Shown piece after piece: positions 15,445 through 24,543 of a DNA stretch of 43,695 nucleotides. The first letter of the stretch is position 1, and the number at the start of each line of letters is the position of its first letter. The translations under genes and the position numbers were made by a program. The stretch lies in NCBI GenBank assembly GCA_011391225.1, contig JAABQY010000004.1:1-43695 (forward strand), written 5' to 3'. Below the pieces are notes generated by a model that had not been told where the DNA came from, did no database searches, and saw only the letters and a program-made list of their open reading frames with translations. The stretch comes from Desulfobulbaceae bacterium (lineage in GTDB: Bacteria; Desulfobacterota; Desulfobulbia; Desulfobulbales; Desulfocapsaceae).

Positions 15445-17340
15445 ATGGCAAATTATGATGAAGTGTTTAAGTACAGTGTGACGAATCGCGAGGAATTTTG
15501 GGCGGAAGCCGCAAAGGGTATCACTTGGTATAAGCAATATGACAGTGTTTTAGACTCCTCAAACCCTCCGTTTTACAAGTGGTTTTCCGGTGGCAAAATG
15601 AACACCTGTTATAATGCCATCGACCGTCATGTGGAAGGTGGAAGGGCAGATCAGGTTGCAATTATTTATGATAGTCCGGTCACCAATACACTCAAAAAGA
15701 TTACCTACAAGGAACTGCTGGAGAAAGTTTCCACATTTGCTGGGGCGCTGGCGAGTCAGGGTGTTGTGAAAGGTGACACCGTGGTAATTTATATGCCGAT
15801 GATTCCTGAAGCGGCAATCGCCATGCTCGCGTGTGCCAGAATAGGAGCGATTCATTCAGTGGTCTTTGGCGGTTTTGCACCCCATGAGCTTGCTATTCGC
15901 ATCGATCATGCACAGCCGAAATTAGTAATTACCGCATCTGGAGCAATTGAAGGCAAAAAAGTGCTTTCCTATAAACCACTTGTAGACAGCGCTATAGAGC
16001 AGTCTACCCATGAGGTGAAAACAGTAATAGTTTTTCAGCGTGATATCGTACAATCCGATATGATCGCCGGGCGTGATCTTGACTGGGTTGAGTTGGTAAG
16101 CAAGAGTTCCCCTGTCGGCTGCACTGAGGTTGATGCGACTGATCCGCTCTATATACTCTATACCTCCGGCACGACCGGAATGCCCAAGGGAGTTATCAGA
16201 GATAATGGCGGACATGCCGTGGCTCTTTACTGGACCATGAAAAACCTTTACAACATTAACCCCGGCGAGGTATGGTGGTCTGCTTCAGATGTCGGTTGGG
16301 TAGTTGGGCACTCCTATATCGTTTATGCGCCTCTTCTGCAAGGTTCGACTTCAGTCTTTTATGAGGGCAAGCCGGTTGGAACTCCTGATGCAGGTGCTTT
16401 TTGGCGTGTTATTTCCGAACATAAGGTGAAGTCGCTGTTTACTGCTCCTACGGCTTTCCGGGCTATTAAGAAAGAAGATCCGCAGGGAGTTCATTTTGCC
16501 AAATATGACACATCTTGTTTTGAGTGTCTGTATCTTGCCGGCGAGCGAACCGATCCTGACACCCTGCACTGGGCTGAAAACCTGATCGGTGTCCCGATCA
16601 TCGATCATTGGTGGCAGACCGAGACGGGCTGGGCCATCGTGGGCAATTGTCGAGGCATTGAACAGCTACCGGTCAAAGAAGGATCGCCGACCAAGCCGTT
16701 GCCGGGTTACGACGTACGTGTAGTAAACGATGAAGGTGAATTTTTGCCTAATGGAACTAATGGTAATATTGTAATTAAGCTTCCGTTGCCGCCTGGGAAT
16801 CTCACAACTTTGTGGAGAAATGACGAGCGGTTTTTAAAATCTTACATGAGTAAGTTTCCAGGGTACTACGATACCAGCGACGGTGGATTCATAGATGCTG
16901 ATGGGTATGTCTATGTAATGGGCCGCATGGATGACGTAATCAATATTGCCGGTCATAGGCTATCAACTGGAGCCATGGAGGAGATTATCTCCAATCATCC
17001 TGATGTCGCTGAGTGTGCTGTGTTCGGTGCCGATGATCAGATGAAAGGTCAGTTGCCGGTCGGTCTGTTTGTTGTCAAAGCAGGGGTCACTCGTGATGGC
17101 GAGGAGATCAAGAAGGAGTTGGTAAAAATGGTTCGCGAAACCATCGGACCAATCGCCTGTTTCAAAGATGCTATGCAGGTTGTCCGACTGCCGAAAACCA
17201 GATCCGGAAAGATTCTCCGCGGCACAATGCGTTCCATTGCCAATAATCAAGAATATAGAACCCCATCAACCATCGATGATCCGGCCATTCTTGGCGAGAT
17301 TACCGCAGCCCTGGCGAAAATGGGATATGTGAAAAAGTAG
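15445..17340 (+). CDS. prpE: Propionyl/acetyl-CoA synthetase (PrpE-type, AMP-forming)
   Basis: Activates propionate (and probably acetate): acid + ATP + CoA gives acyl-CoA + AMP + PPi. The 631-residue protein has the PrpE-like motif 'YTSGTTGMPKGVIRD', then 'ASDVGWVVGHSYIVYAPLL', 'IIDHWWQTETGWAI' and 'GRMDDVINIAGHRL'. The C-terminal 'RLPKTRSGKILR' contains the catalytic lysine (K589 by the corrected start) that is acetylated in well-studied Acs/PrpE enzymes. Local resemblance to PrpE is closer than to Acs, and the pathway context favours propionate, but substrate preference is not proven. Start: AAGGAG lies 5-6 bases before the ATG at 15445; the upstream ATG at 15382 sits in the -10 region. 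A strong terminator follows. The divergent neighbour encodes a CoA-transferase with a GNAT domain. Confidence 0.9.
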   Translation: MANYDEVFKYSVTNREEFWAEAAKGITWYKQYDSVLDSSNPPFYKWFSGGKMNTCYNAIDRHVEGGRADQVAIIYDSPVTNTLKKITYKELLEKVSTFAGALASQGVVKGDTVVIYMPMIPEAAIAMLACARIGAIHSVVFGGFAPHELAIRIDHAQPKLVITASGAIEGKKVLSYKPLVDSAIEQSTHEVKTVIVFQRDIVQSDMIAGRDLDWVELVSKSSPVGCTEVDATDPLYILYTSGTTGMPKGVIRDNGGHAVALYWTMKNLYNINPGEVWWSASDVGWVVGHSYIVYAPLLQGSTSVFYEGKPVGTPDAGAFWRVISEHKVKSLFTAPTAFRAIKKEDPQGVHFAKYDTSCFECLYLAGERTDPDTLHWAENLIGVPIIDHWWQTETGWAIVGNCRGIEQLPVKEGSPTKPLPGYDVRVVNDEGEFLPNGTNGNIVIKLPLPPGNLTTLWRNDERFLKSYMSKFPGYYDTSDGGFIDADGYVYVMGRMDDVINIAGHRLSTGAMEEIISNHPDVAECAVFGADDQMKGQLPVGLFVVKAGVTRDGEEIKKELVKMVRETIGPIACFKDAMQVVRLPKTRSGKILRGTMRSIANNQEYRTPSTIDDPAILGEITAALAKMGYVKK

Positions 17341-17354
17341 TTGTTTTTTAACCG

Positions 17355-17387
17355 GGCAGCTGCCGTTTTGGCAGCTGCCTTTTTTTT
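17355..17387 (+). terminator. Rho-independent terminator after prpE
   Basis: GGCAGCTGCC-GTTTT-GGCAGCTGCC gives a 10-bp GC-rich stem with a 5-base loop, followed directly by eight T. It separates prpE from sucC and shows that the long sucC ORF beginning at 17341 cannot start there. Confidence 0.93.
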
Positions 17388-17442
17388 CATTTCCACAGGA
17401 GCGAGAGTAAGCTCGAGCTCCGTTTTCCTAGGACGGCTTTTT

Positions 17443-18600
17443 ATGAAGATTCACGAATACCAGGCGAAGGAGCTTTTTCGCAAATACAAAGTGCCAACTC
17501 CCGAGGGTGGTGTAAGCGACACGGTCCAGGAGATTGAAAAGATTGCTGCGGGTCTTGGTCTACCTGTTGCGGTGAAGGCGCAGATTCATGCCGGCGGTCG
17601 GGGTAAGGGCGGCGGGGTGAAAGTCGCCAGAACCAGCGAGGAGGTTACGGCAGCCGCCAAGGCCATCCTGGGAATGACCCTGGTGACCAAGCAGACCGGT
17701 CCGGAAGGGCGTGTTGTTAAGACAATTCTGGTTGAAAAGGGGGTGGCGATCAAGAAGGAGATGTATCTCTCGATTGTGCCCGATCGCAGTACCGCAACTC
17801 TGACGATTATTGCCAGCCAGGATGGTGGCATGGATATAGAGGAAGTCGCAGCAAAGACCCCTGAACGGATTATTAAGGTACCGGTCAATCCGATTACCGG
17901 CATTCGCGGTTATCACGTGGGGCGGGTGATGTTTGGCCTGGAGCTTGAAAAGGAGCTGATGAAGGAGTTTTCGGCCATTCTCAAAAGTCTTTATGCGCTC
18001 TTTGTCGACTACGATTGTTCCATGGTCGAGATTAACCCGCTTATCATCACCGAAGATAACAAAATTATTGCTCTTGATGCGAAGATGGATATCGATTCCA
18101 ACGCTTTGTATCGGCATCCGGATGTCGTGGCAATGCATGACCCTAACGAGGATGATCCGACCGAAGCCGAGGCTGCCAAATTCAACCTGAATTACATCAA
18201 TCTCGGCGGTAATGTTGGAAATATGGTCAACGGCGCCGGTCTGGCCATGGCAACCATGGATATCATCAAACAGGCAGGAGCTGAACCGGCCAATTTTCTT
18301 GATGTCGGCGGCGGTGCAAATGCTGAGATGGTGGAAAACGGATTTCGTATTATCCTCAGTGATTCTAAGGTGAAGGGGATTCTCATCAATATCTTCGGCG
18401 GCATCCTGCGCTGTGACGTTCTGGCTCAAGGTGTTGTTCAGGCAGCCAAAAAAATACAGCTCTCGGTACCGGTGGTTGTCCGGATGGAAGGGACCAATGT
18501 TGAAGAAGGCCGGAGAATTCTCGGTGAGTCCGGGTTGAAATTGATCAATGCCACCGACCTGGCTGATGCCGCAAAAAAAGTTGCGGAAATTGTCGCCTAG
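17443..18600 (+). CDS. sucC: Succinyl-CoA synthetase (ADP/GDP-forming), beta subunit
   Basis: Beta subunit of succinate-CoA ligase: succinyl-CoA + NDP + Pi to succinate + NTP + CoA. The protein of 385 residues matches the normal length of about 388. It begins with the canonical '[20 protein letters not shown]', has the ATP-grasp region '[20 protein letters not shown]', '[11 protein letters not shown]' and the C-terminal subunit-contact region '[17 protein letters not shown]'. The ORF track start (TTG at 17341) would run through the terminator hairpin; the ATG at 17443 has AGGACGG upstream. It is followed by sucD after 38 bases. In propionate oxidation this enzyme makes ATP by substrate-level phosphorylation; in the reverse direction it feeds propionate formation. 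Confidence 0.96.
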   Translation: MKIHEYQAKELFRKYKVPTPEGGVSDTVQEIEKIAAGLGLPVAVKAQIHAGGRGKGGGVKVARTSEEVTAAAKAILGMTLVTKQTGPEGRVVKTILVEKGVAIKKEMYLSIVPDRSTATLTIIASQDGGMDIEEVAAKTPERIIKVPVNPITGIRGYHVGRVMFGLELEKELMKEFSAILKSLYALFVDYDCSMVEINPLIITEDNKIIALDAKMDIDSNALYRHPDVVAMHDPNEDDPTEAEAAKFNLNYINLGGNVGNMVNGAGLAMATMDIIKQAGAEPANFLDVGGGANAEMVENGFRIILSDSKVKGILINIFGGILRCDVLAQGVVQAAKKIQLSVPVVVRMEGTNVEEGRRILGESGLKLINATDLADAAKKVAEIVA

Positions 18601-18638
18601 CAGCAACACACGAGCAAATATACAATGAAAGGAACAAA

Positions 18639-19514
18639 ATGAGCATTTTAGTCAACAGAGAAACGCGTGTTCTCGTTCAGGGCATTACAGGTAAAGAGGG
18701 GCAATTCCATACTCAGCAGTGTATTGCGTACGGCACGAAGGTTGTTGCTGGAGTAACGCCGGGAAAAGGCGGCCAGAAAATGGACGGGGTGCCGGTTTTT
18801 AATACCGTGCAGGAAGCTCGGAACCAGACCGGAGCCAATGCTTCTATGATTCTCGTTCCCCCGCCTTTTGCTGCCGATGCCATACTCGAGTCGATCGACG
18901 CCGAGGTGGAAGTCATTGTCTGTATAACTGAAGGCGTGCCGGTTATGGATATGCTCAGGGTAAAAAATTACCTTGCAACCAAGCCGACCATCAGGCTTAT
19001 CGGCCCCAATTGTCCCGGCATCATCACTCCCGGTGAATGCAAGATAGGGATTATGCCTGGCGCCATTCACACCCCCGGTGGACCCGTTGGTGTTGTTTCC
19101 CGTTCCGGAACCCTCACCTACGAGGTGGTGCACCAGTTGACCCAGGTTGGCCTCGGCCAGACGACATGTGTCGGGATTGGCGGGGATCCGGTAAATGGTA
19201 CGGGATTTATTGATTGCCTGAAGGCATTCAATGAAGATCCCGCGACCAAGGCGGTGGTTATGGTTGGAGAAATCGGTGGTAATGCCGAAGAGCAGGCTTC
19301 TGCGTGGATCAAGGCTTATATGAAAAAGCCGGTGGTTGGCTTTATCGCCGGACTGACAGCCCCTCCCGGTCGGCGGATGGGTCATGCCGGCGCCATCGTC
19401 AGTGGTGGGCAGGGGACGGCATCCGCCAAAATCGAATCTATGCAGCAGTGTGGTATCTACGTCTGTAAGGATCTTGGATCTTTAGGGAAATTGTGCAAGG
19501 AAGTCTTTACATAA
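18639..19514 (+). CDS. sucD: Succinyl-CoA synthetase, alpha subunit
   Basis: Alpha subunit, partner of SucC. The 291-residue protein has the CoA-binding N-terminal Rossmann fold ('[17 protein letters not shown]'), the conserved '[20 protein letters not shown]' and the phosphohistidine loop '[20 protein letters not shown]', whose histidine carries phosphate during catalysis. It lies 38 bases after sucC with AAAGGAAC before the ATG. A 162-base spacer with a weak AGAGG/CCTCT hairpin separates it from the carboxyltransferase gene, so the two parts may be one operon or may have a second promoter. Confidence 0.96.
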   Translation: MSILVNRETRVLVQGITGKEGQFHTQQCIAYGTKVVAGVTPGKGGQKMDGVPVFNTVQEARNQTGANASMILVPPPFAADAILESIDAEVEVIVCITEGVPVMDMLRVKNYLATKPTIRLIGPNCPGIITPGECKIGIMPGAIHTPGGPVGVVSRSGTLTYEVVHQLTQVGLGQTTCVGIGGDPVNGTGFIDCLKAFNEDPATKAVVMVGEIGGNAEEQASAWIKAYMKKPVVGFIAGLTAPPGRRMGHAGAIVSGGQGTASAKIESMQQCGIYVCKDLGSLGKLCKEVFT

Positions 19515-19676
19515 CTCCGAAAAACGTGATTCTACTCATTGCCACCAGAGGACTTTGAGCCTCTTGAAACGACTTTTCACATCTCATTTGACGAGACGTC
19601 GGCGAAGGGGAGGTAAGGTTCTGCTTTCGATGGTTACATGCGCTAAATACAGTGATATTTCTTTCAAGGAGAGACT

Positions 19677-21227
19677 ATGAAGACTGATGACCAACTAGAA
19701 CATCTGAGAAAACTCAGGGAAGAAGCCCGATTGGGCGGTGGTCAAAAAAGAATCGATAAACAGCATGAAAAAGGCCTTATGACCGCCAGGGAGCGTATTG
19801 ATCTGCTCTTGGACAAAGGCTCTTTTGAAGAATTTGACATGTTCAAGACCCATAGATGCAGGGATTTCGGCATGGACAAGCAGGTCTTTCTGGGAGACGG
19901 TGTAGTAACCGGGCATGGTACCGTCGACGGCCGCATAGTCTATGTTTTTGCCCAGGATTTCACTGTCCTTGGTGGTTCCCTGTCAGAAACATTTGCGGAA
20001 AAAATATGTAAAATTATGGATCTAGCCATGAGGAACGGCGCTCCTGTGGTTGGATTAAATGATTCCGGAGGGGCACGTATTCAAGAAGGAATCGAGAGTC
20101 TTGCCGGTTATTCGGAAATATTCCAACGCAATGTCATGGCTTCGGGAGTAGTTCCGCAGATCTCGGCTATTTTTGGCCCCTGTGCCGGTGGTGCGGTATA
20201 TTCGCCCGCCCTCACCGATTTTGTCATCATGGTCCAGAAAAAATCATATATGTTTCTCACCGGGCCGAAAGTTGTTAAGTCAGTAACACACGAAGACGTA
20301 GACGAAGAGACCTTGGGCGGGGCGGCTATGCATGCGAGCAGGAGCGGGGTAGTTGATTATCCGGCGGGATCAGGTGCCGACGCCATTGCTTACGTTCGCC
20401 GGTTGCTTTCGTTTCTTCCTCAGAATAACATGGAAAATCCTCCCCTTGTACCCTGTAACGATCCGGCAGATCGTGAGGTTGTCACGCTCAATAAGATTAT
20501 TCCTGAAAATCCTAATGCTGCATATGATATGAAGGATGTCATTCGCCAAACCGTTGACAACGAGGATTTTTTTGAGATTAAAGAAAACTTTGCTCCGAAT
20601 CTTTTGGTTGGGTTTGCCAGGTATAATGGGATGAGTGTCGGAATAGTCGCCAACCAACCTGCCCATCTCTCAGGTGTTCTTGATATCGATTCGTCGATAA
20701 AGGGTGCACGTTTTGTCAGGTTCTGCGATTGTTTCAATATTCCTGTCGTTACCTTTGTAGATGTACCGGGTTTCTTGCCGGGAACTGCTCAGGAGTTTGG
20801 TGGAGTAATACGTAATGGCGCCAAAATTCTTTATGCTTATGCCGAGGCGACTATTCCCAAGGTTACCGTGATAACCAGAAAGGCGTATGGTGGAGCTTAT
20901 TGCGTCATGTCATCCAAACATTTGCGCGGCGATATAAACTATGCCTGGCCTACCGCTGAAATTGCGGTTATGGGGGCAAGGGGCGCTGCTGGAGTTTTGT
21001 ATGGCAAAGATGCACAGAAAGCACCGGATCCAAGCGCATTTTTGGCCGAAAAAGAAAAAGAATACCAAGATGCTGTTGCCAATCCCTACGTCGCAGCCCA
21101 GCGTGGATACATTGATGATATCATCGAACCTTCGAAAACCCGGGCGAGAATCATCAGGTCACTCGGCTTGCTCCAGAATAAGCGCGATACAAATCCGATG
21201 AAAAAGCATGGTAATATACCACTATAA
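19677..21227 (+). CDS. Biotin-dependent carboxyltransferase subunit (transcarboxylase 12S type / MmdA-like)
   Basis: The acyl-CoA carboxyltransferase component that moves CO2 between biotin and propionyl-/methylmalonyl-CoA. The 516-residue protein has the two crotonase-like halves of the family: the N-terminal half with '[20 protein letters not shown]' and '[21 protein letters not shown]', the C-terminal half with '[14 protein letters not shown]', '[21 protein letters not shown]' and '[15 protein letters not shown]'. It ends 'KKHGNIPL', the same ending as the second paralogue at 31294-32841. AAGGAG precedes the ATG. Because a 5S-biotin carrier gene follows and no biotin carboxylase gene is present, the best reading is the 12S subunit of methylmalonyl-CoA:pyruvate transcarboxylase; a decarboxylase or propionyl-CoA carboxylase beta role remains possible. 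Confidence 0.88.
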   Translation: MKTDDQLEHLRKLREEARLGGGQKRIDKQHEKGLMTARERIDLLLDKGSFEEFDMFKTHRCRDFGMDKQVFLGDGVVTGHGTVDGRIVYVFAQDFTVLGGSLSETFAEKICKIMDLAMRNGAPVVGLNDSGGARIQEGIESLAGYSEIFQRNVMASGVVPQISAIFGPCAGGAVYSPALTDFVIMVQKKSYMFLTGPKVVKSVTHEDVDEETLGGAAMHASRSGVVDYPAGSGADAIAYVRRLLSFLPQNNMENPPLVPCNDPADREVVTLNKIIPENPNAAYDMKDVIRQTVDNEDFFEIKENFAPNLLVGFARYNGMSVGIVANQPAHLSGVLDIDSSIKGARFVRFCDCFNIPVVTFVDVPGFLPGTAQEFGGVIRNGAKILYAYAEATIPKVTVITRKAYGGAYCVMSSKHLRGDINYAWPTAEIAVMGARGAAGVLYGKDAQKAPDPSAFLAEKEKEYQDAVANPYVAAQRGYIDDIIEPSKTRARIIRSLGLLQNKRDTNPMKKHGNIPL

Positions 21228-21286
21228 TAATAGAAAATATCATGAGTATCATAAAGAATCCCGTTAATCGGGCTTAGGAGATCCAC

Positions 21287-21571
21287 ATGTCTGTAAAGAT
21301 TTTTATCAAACGAAAAGTGCAGGACGATAATGCCGTTGAACTGACACTCCTCCTGAAAAAGTTACGGGCTCTCGCTCTCAGCCAACCCGGCTATATTTCA
21401 GGGGAAACTTTCAACAGGATAGACAAAAAGGACGAATGCATTGTTGTTGGTACCTGGCGTTCGTTGGAAGACTGGAATAATTGGGTGAACAATCCCAAAC
21501 GCATTGAAGTTCAGTCGGAGATAGACAAACTGCTTGGCGAGGAAACCGAATACGCCATGTACAACTCCTAA
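21287..21571 (+). CDS. ABM-domain small protein of the carboxyltransferase operon
   Basis: A 94-residue protein that looks like the antibiotic biosynthesis monooxygenase (ABM) fold, a dimeric ferredoxin-like alpha/beta barrel. The pattern 'LLLKKLRALALSQPGYISGETF' followed by 'IVVGTWRSLEDWNNWVNNP' is typical of that family. The domain name does not establish a function: members include quinol monooxygenases and haem-binding proteins. The gene is 59 bases after the carboxyltransferase gene with AGGAG before the ATG, and is clearly inside the operon. A role in assembly or substrate control of the carboxylase complex is speculation. Confidence 0.75.
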   Translation: MSVKIFIKRKVQDDNAVELTLLLKKLRALALSQPGYISGETFNRIDKKDECIVVGTWRSLEDWNNWVNNPKRIEVQSEIDKLLGEETEYAMYNS

Positions 21572-21673
21572 GCTATCGATGCTCAAGATAAATATTTGCG
21601 ATTTTTATGCCGCCCTTGGTACTGGTATTTTTTGTATTGGGTTGCGAGATTAACACAAAATATGGGTGATGTG

Positions 21674-21880
21674 ATGGCAGGTCAAAGAAAAAAAATGGCT
21701 GCCGCCCTGGCTGCCGTGAGTCTCTATCTGCAACAGGAGGAAGCTCTGGCCGCCCAAGAGCAGCTGGCGCCTCTTAAGAAACCTGAATGTTTCGAGTTTA
21801 GCCAGTGGGGACAGAGTGGGCGGCAGGAGATGATGGCCATGCGGAAATTAATCCAGCTGAGAGCGTTTACCCGCTTTTAA
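21674..21880 (+). CDS. Small protein resembling the C-terminal tail of OadG, without membrane helix
   Basis: A 68-residue hydrophilic protein between the ABM and the 5S/biotin genes. It reads 'KKMAAALAAVSLYLQQEE', then a charged linker, then 'FSQWGQSGRQEMMAMR'. This layout matches the second half of the OadG-family protein MmdD in this window ('NELVAVITTVLAMKM' followed by 'SPLWNRAGIIEQMNSR'), but the N-terminal transmembrane helix is missing. I infer that it links carboxyltransferase and biotin subunits of a soluble complex. Start is uncertain: the ORF track begins at 21596 with aromatic-rich residues unlike the rest; ATGs at 21662 and 21674 are better, and GGTGAT before 21674 could serve as ribosome site. 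Confidence 0.65.
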   Translation: MAGQRKKMAAALAAVSLYLQQEEALAAQEQLAPLKKPECFEFSQWGQSGRQEMMAMRKLIQLRAFTRF

Positions 21881-21923
21881 TAAGCATCAATTGTTAATGA
21901 TGAGGAAGAAGGAGACACATACA

Positions 21924-23897
21924 ATGAGCGATCAAGTCAAGATGACCCCGTTGAACTATTTCGCAGACCGGCCAAAGGCTAGGAATCCTGTAAAAATTAT
22001 GGATCTGTCACTGCGTGACGGCCACCAGTCCCTTTTCGCTACCCGCGGGCGCACGGAGGATATGATCCCGGTAGCCGAACTCATGGATGAGGTTGGTTTC
22101 TGGGCGATTGAAACCTGGGGTGGAGCCACGTTTGATACCATGCACCGCTTTCTCAACGAGGATCCCTGGGAGCGGTTGCGTACCCTGAAACGCTATATTA
22201 AAAAGACCCCGTTCTCTATGTTGCTGCGGGCTCAGAACCTGGTTGGTTACCGTAATTATGCCGATGATCTTGCCTTTGCTTTTGTTGAACGTGCGGCAGA
22301 AAACGGTATGGATATATTTCGGACTTTCGATGCCTTAAACGATTATCGAAACTTCGAGACGGTGGTCAAACAGATTAAAAAGAGTGGCAAACATTTTCAA
22401 GGCTGCATCTGTTACACGCTCACCGAACCTCGACTTGGCGGGGAGGTTTATAATCTTGAGTATTATATTGATAGGGCCAAATCCCTGGAGTCGATGGGGG
22501 CGGATTCCGTCTGTATTAAAGATATGGCTGGGTTGTTGGCTCCTTATGACGCCTATCCCCTCATTAAAGCACTTAAAAAAGCCGTGAAGGTACCTATTCA
22601 TCTGCACAGCCACTTTACCTCGGGCATGTCGCCGATGACCCACCTCAAAGCCATTGAAGCAGGTGTCGATATTATCGATACGTGCATGACTCCTTATGCC
22701 TACAGGACTTCGCATGCAGCGGTCGAGCCTTTGGTAATGGCCCTTTTGGGGACAAATCGCGATACCGGCTTTGATATTAAAAAACTCGCCGAAATCAATG
22801 ATATTTTCGAAAAAGAAGTAATGCCGAAATACAAGCATCTCCTTGATGATTCCAAGGTTTCGATTATTGATATCAACGTCTTGCTGCATCAGACTCCGGG
22901 TGGAATGTTGTCGAATCTTGTTAACCAATTACGGGAAATGGACGCTCTCGATAAAATTGATGAAGTGTACAAAGAACTGCCGCGTGTCCGCAAAGATCTC
23001 GGCCAAATCCCCCTAGTCACACCGACCAGCCAGATTGTTGGTGTCCAGACGGTAAACAATGTTTTGCACGATACCCCTGGCGAGCGATACAAGATGATCA
23101 CCGGGCAAGTCAAGGATCTCTGCTTTGGTTTGTACGGCAAGACTGCGGTACCGATCAACCCGGAAGTGCAAGCCAAAGCTCTGAAAGGCTATCCCCGTGG
23201 AGAAAAACCGATCACCTGTCGTCCGGCAGAAGTTCTTGCGCCGGAACTTGCAAAGGCAAAAGCCGAGATTGGTGATTTGGCGGCAGATATGGATGACCTC
23301 ATCCTGTATGCCCAGTTTCCTGTCACCGGCAAGAAATTTCTTGAGTGGAAGTATGGCAAAGCTGAAGCGCCCGCGAGTGTCAAGCCTCTTACCATTGAAG
23401 ATGTTAAGAAAAAAGATGAGCTTGTTAAAAAGGCTTTAGCCGGCAAACTCGTTGAGAAAAAGGAAGTTGAAAAACCTCTGAAGTCGCAAGCCGTAAGAAC
23501 CTTCAACGTGTTTGTTGATGACGACTTTTTTGCAGTTGAGGTTGATCCAGTGGGAAACACACATTTTGTTTCAGCTCCTCAGCCTGTTATTGCTGCACCC
23601 GCGTCCGCGCCTGTTGCCGTAACACCTGCACCCATGAAAGCCCCTGCTCCTGCACCTGCCTCAGTACCTGTGCACCAAGAGGAAGGGACGGTCCTTCTTG
23701 CACCTATGCCGGGAATGATCGTTAAATATTTGGTGAAAGTAGGAGATCAGGTTACCCAGGGCGACACCATTGTTATCCTTGAGGCCATGAAAATGGAAAA
23801 CGCCCTTACAGCCCCCTGTGACGGCAAGGTTCAATGTATCAAGTTTGCCAGTGGTGACACTGTGTCAAAAGGTGCTGTTCTCTGTGTAATCGGATAG
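21924..23897 (+). CDS. Transcarboxylase 5S subunit fused to biotin carrier domain (PycB/OadA-like)
   Basis: Transfers CO2 between biotin and pyruvate/oxaloacetate. The 657-residue protein has an HMGL-like TIM barrel at the N-terminus: 'KIMDLSLRDGHQSLFATR' (metal-binding Asp), 'VCIKDMAGLLAPYDA' (carbamylated Lys) and 'IHLHSHFTSGM' (metal-binding His pair). A conserved carboxylase region follows ('HQTPGGMLSNL'), then an Ala-Pro-rich hinge and a biotinyl domain with 'EAMKMEN', the biotinylated lysine being K623. In Propionibacterium the 5S and 1.3S parts are separate; here they are fused, as in OadA. With the 12S-type gene in the same operon this gives a complete methylmalonyl-CoA:pyruvate transcarboxylase. 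The ATG at 21924 follows AAGGAG by 9 bases; the ORF-track start at 21891 is unlikely. Confidence 0.92.
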   Translation: MSDQVKMTPLNYFADRPKARNPVKIMDLSLRDGHQSLFATRGRTEDMIPVAELMDEVGFWAIETWGGATFDTMHRFLNEDPWERLRTLKRYIKKTPFSMLLRAQNLVGYRNYADDLAFAFVERAAENGMDIFRTFDALNDYRNFETVVKQIKKSGKHFQGCICYTLTEPRLGGEVYNLEYYIDRAKSLESMGADSVCIKDMAGLLAPYDAYPLIKALKKAVKVPIHLHSHFTSGMSPMTHLKAIEAGVDIIDTCMTPYAYRTSHAAVEPLVMALLGTNRDTGFDIKKLAEINDIFEKEVMPKYKHLLDDSKVSIIDINVLLHQTPGGMLSNLVNQLREMDALDKIDEVYKELPRVRKDLGQIPLVTPTSQIVGVQTVNNVLHDTPGERYKMITGQVKDLCFGLYGKTAVPINPEVQAKALKGYPRGEKPITCRPAEVLAPELAKAKAEIGDLAADMDDLILYAQFPVTGKKFLEWKYGKAEAPASVKPLTIEDVKKKDELVKKALAGKLVEKKEVEKPLKSQAVRTFNVFVDDDFFAVEVDPVGNTHFVSAPQPVIAAPASAPVAVTPAPMKAPAPAPASVPVHQEEGTVLLAPMPGMIVKYLVKVGDQVTQGDTIVILEAMKMENALTAPCDGKVQCIKFASGDTVSKGAVLCVIG

Positions 23898-23916
23898 TAC
23901 TTTGGTGGGATTGGCC

Positions 23917-23954
23917 GGGGCACAAGATCCTCTTTTTGCAGAGTCTTGTGCCCC
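23917..23954 (+). terminator. Hairpin between the 5S/biotin gene and the carbonic anhydrase gene
   Basis: GGGGCACAAGA and its complement form a perfect 11-bp stem around a 16-base loop that can partly pair internally (CTCT/AGAG). No run of T follows on the plus strand, so it may act as a partial terminator or as an mRNA 3' stabiliser that lowers expression of the downstream gene, rather than a full stop. Confidence 0.5.
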
Positions 23955-24010
23955 AACTTTGAACGTCAGTGATTGGCAAATCACGCCGATTTTTACCGGT
24001 GCGAGGGTGT

Positions 24011-24520
24011 ATGATAATTAAAGAACTGAATGGACATACCCCGAAATTTGGTAAGGATTGCTTCCTGGCTGAGAATTGCGTCATCGTCGGCGACGTGGAA
24101 ATGGGGAATCAGTGCAGTATTTGGTATAACGCGGTGATTCGAGGCGATGTCCACTTTATCAGGATGGGAAATAAGGTGAACATCCAGGATGGAGCTGTAG
24201 TGCATTGTACTTATCAGAAATCGCCGACCACTATTGGCAATAACGTTTCCGTTGGCCACAATGCCATTGTGCACGGGTGCACCATTCACGATAATGTTCT
24301 TGTGGGAATGGGGGCGATTGTTATGGATGATTGCGTCGTCGAAAGCAATTCAATCATAGCGGCTGGTGCCGTTGTCACTCAAGGCACACGGGTTGAGGCC
24401 GGAACGATTTATGCCGGTGTGCCCGCTAGGAAGGTAAAAGATATCAGTCGAGAATTGATTTCTGGCGAAATTGAAAGAATAGCCAACAACTACGTTCAAA
24501 ATGCCGGCTGGTATAAATAG
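24011..24520 (+). CDS. Gamma-class carbonic anhydrase family protein (left-handed beta-helix)
   Basis: A 169-residue hexapeptide-repeat protein of the gamma-carbonic anhydrase/YrdA/PaaY group, which folds as a trimeric left-handed beta-helix with a metal at the subunit interface. The three metal-binding histidines fit 'AVVHCTYQ' and 'SVGHNAIVHGCTI'. The conserved 'SIWYNAVIRGDVHFIRMG' and the end 'AGVPARKVKDIS' also match. Carbonic anhydrase activity is likely but unproven for this subgroup. It lies at the end of the transcarboxylase operon, where CO2/bicarbonate supply would be relevant. Start: the ATG at 24011 follows GAGGGTGT; the ORF-track start at 23969 adds residues without family match. 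It converges on meaB, 23 bases away. Confidence 0.88.
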   Translation: MIIKELNGHTPKFGKDCFLAENCVIVGDVEMGNQCSIWYNAVIRGDVHFIRMGNKVNIQDGAVVHCTYQKSPTTIGNNVSVGHNAIVHGCTIHDNVLVGMGAIVMDDCVVESNSIIAAGAVVTQGTRVEAGTIYAGVPARKVKDISRELISGEIERIANNYVQNAGWYK

Positions 24521-24543
24521 CTGCCGTTACGCTCAGCCGCCTT

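Noticed and set aside
17560-18609. 349-codon ORF antisense to sucC, and similar long antisense ORFs (for example 18648-19385 and 6388-6993)
   Set aside because: They mirror strongly conserved genes on the other strand and have His/Arg/Gly-rich composition typical of antisense shadows.
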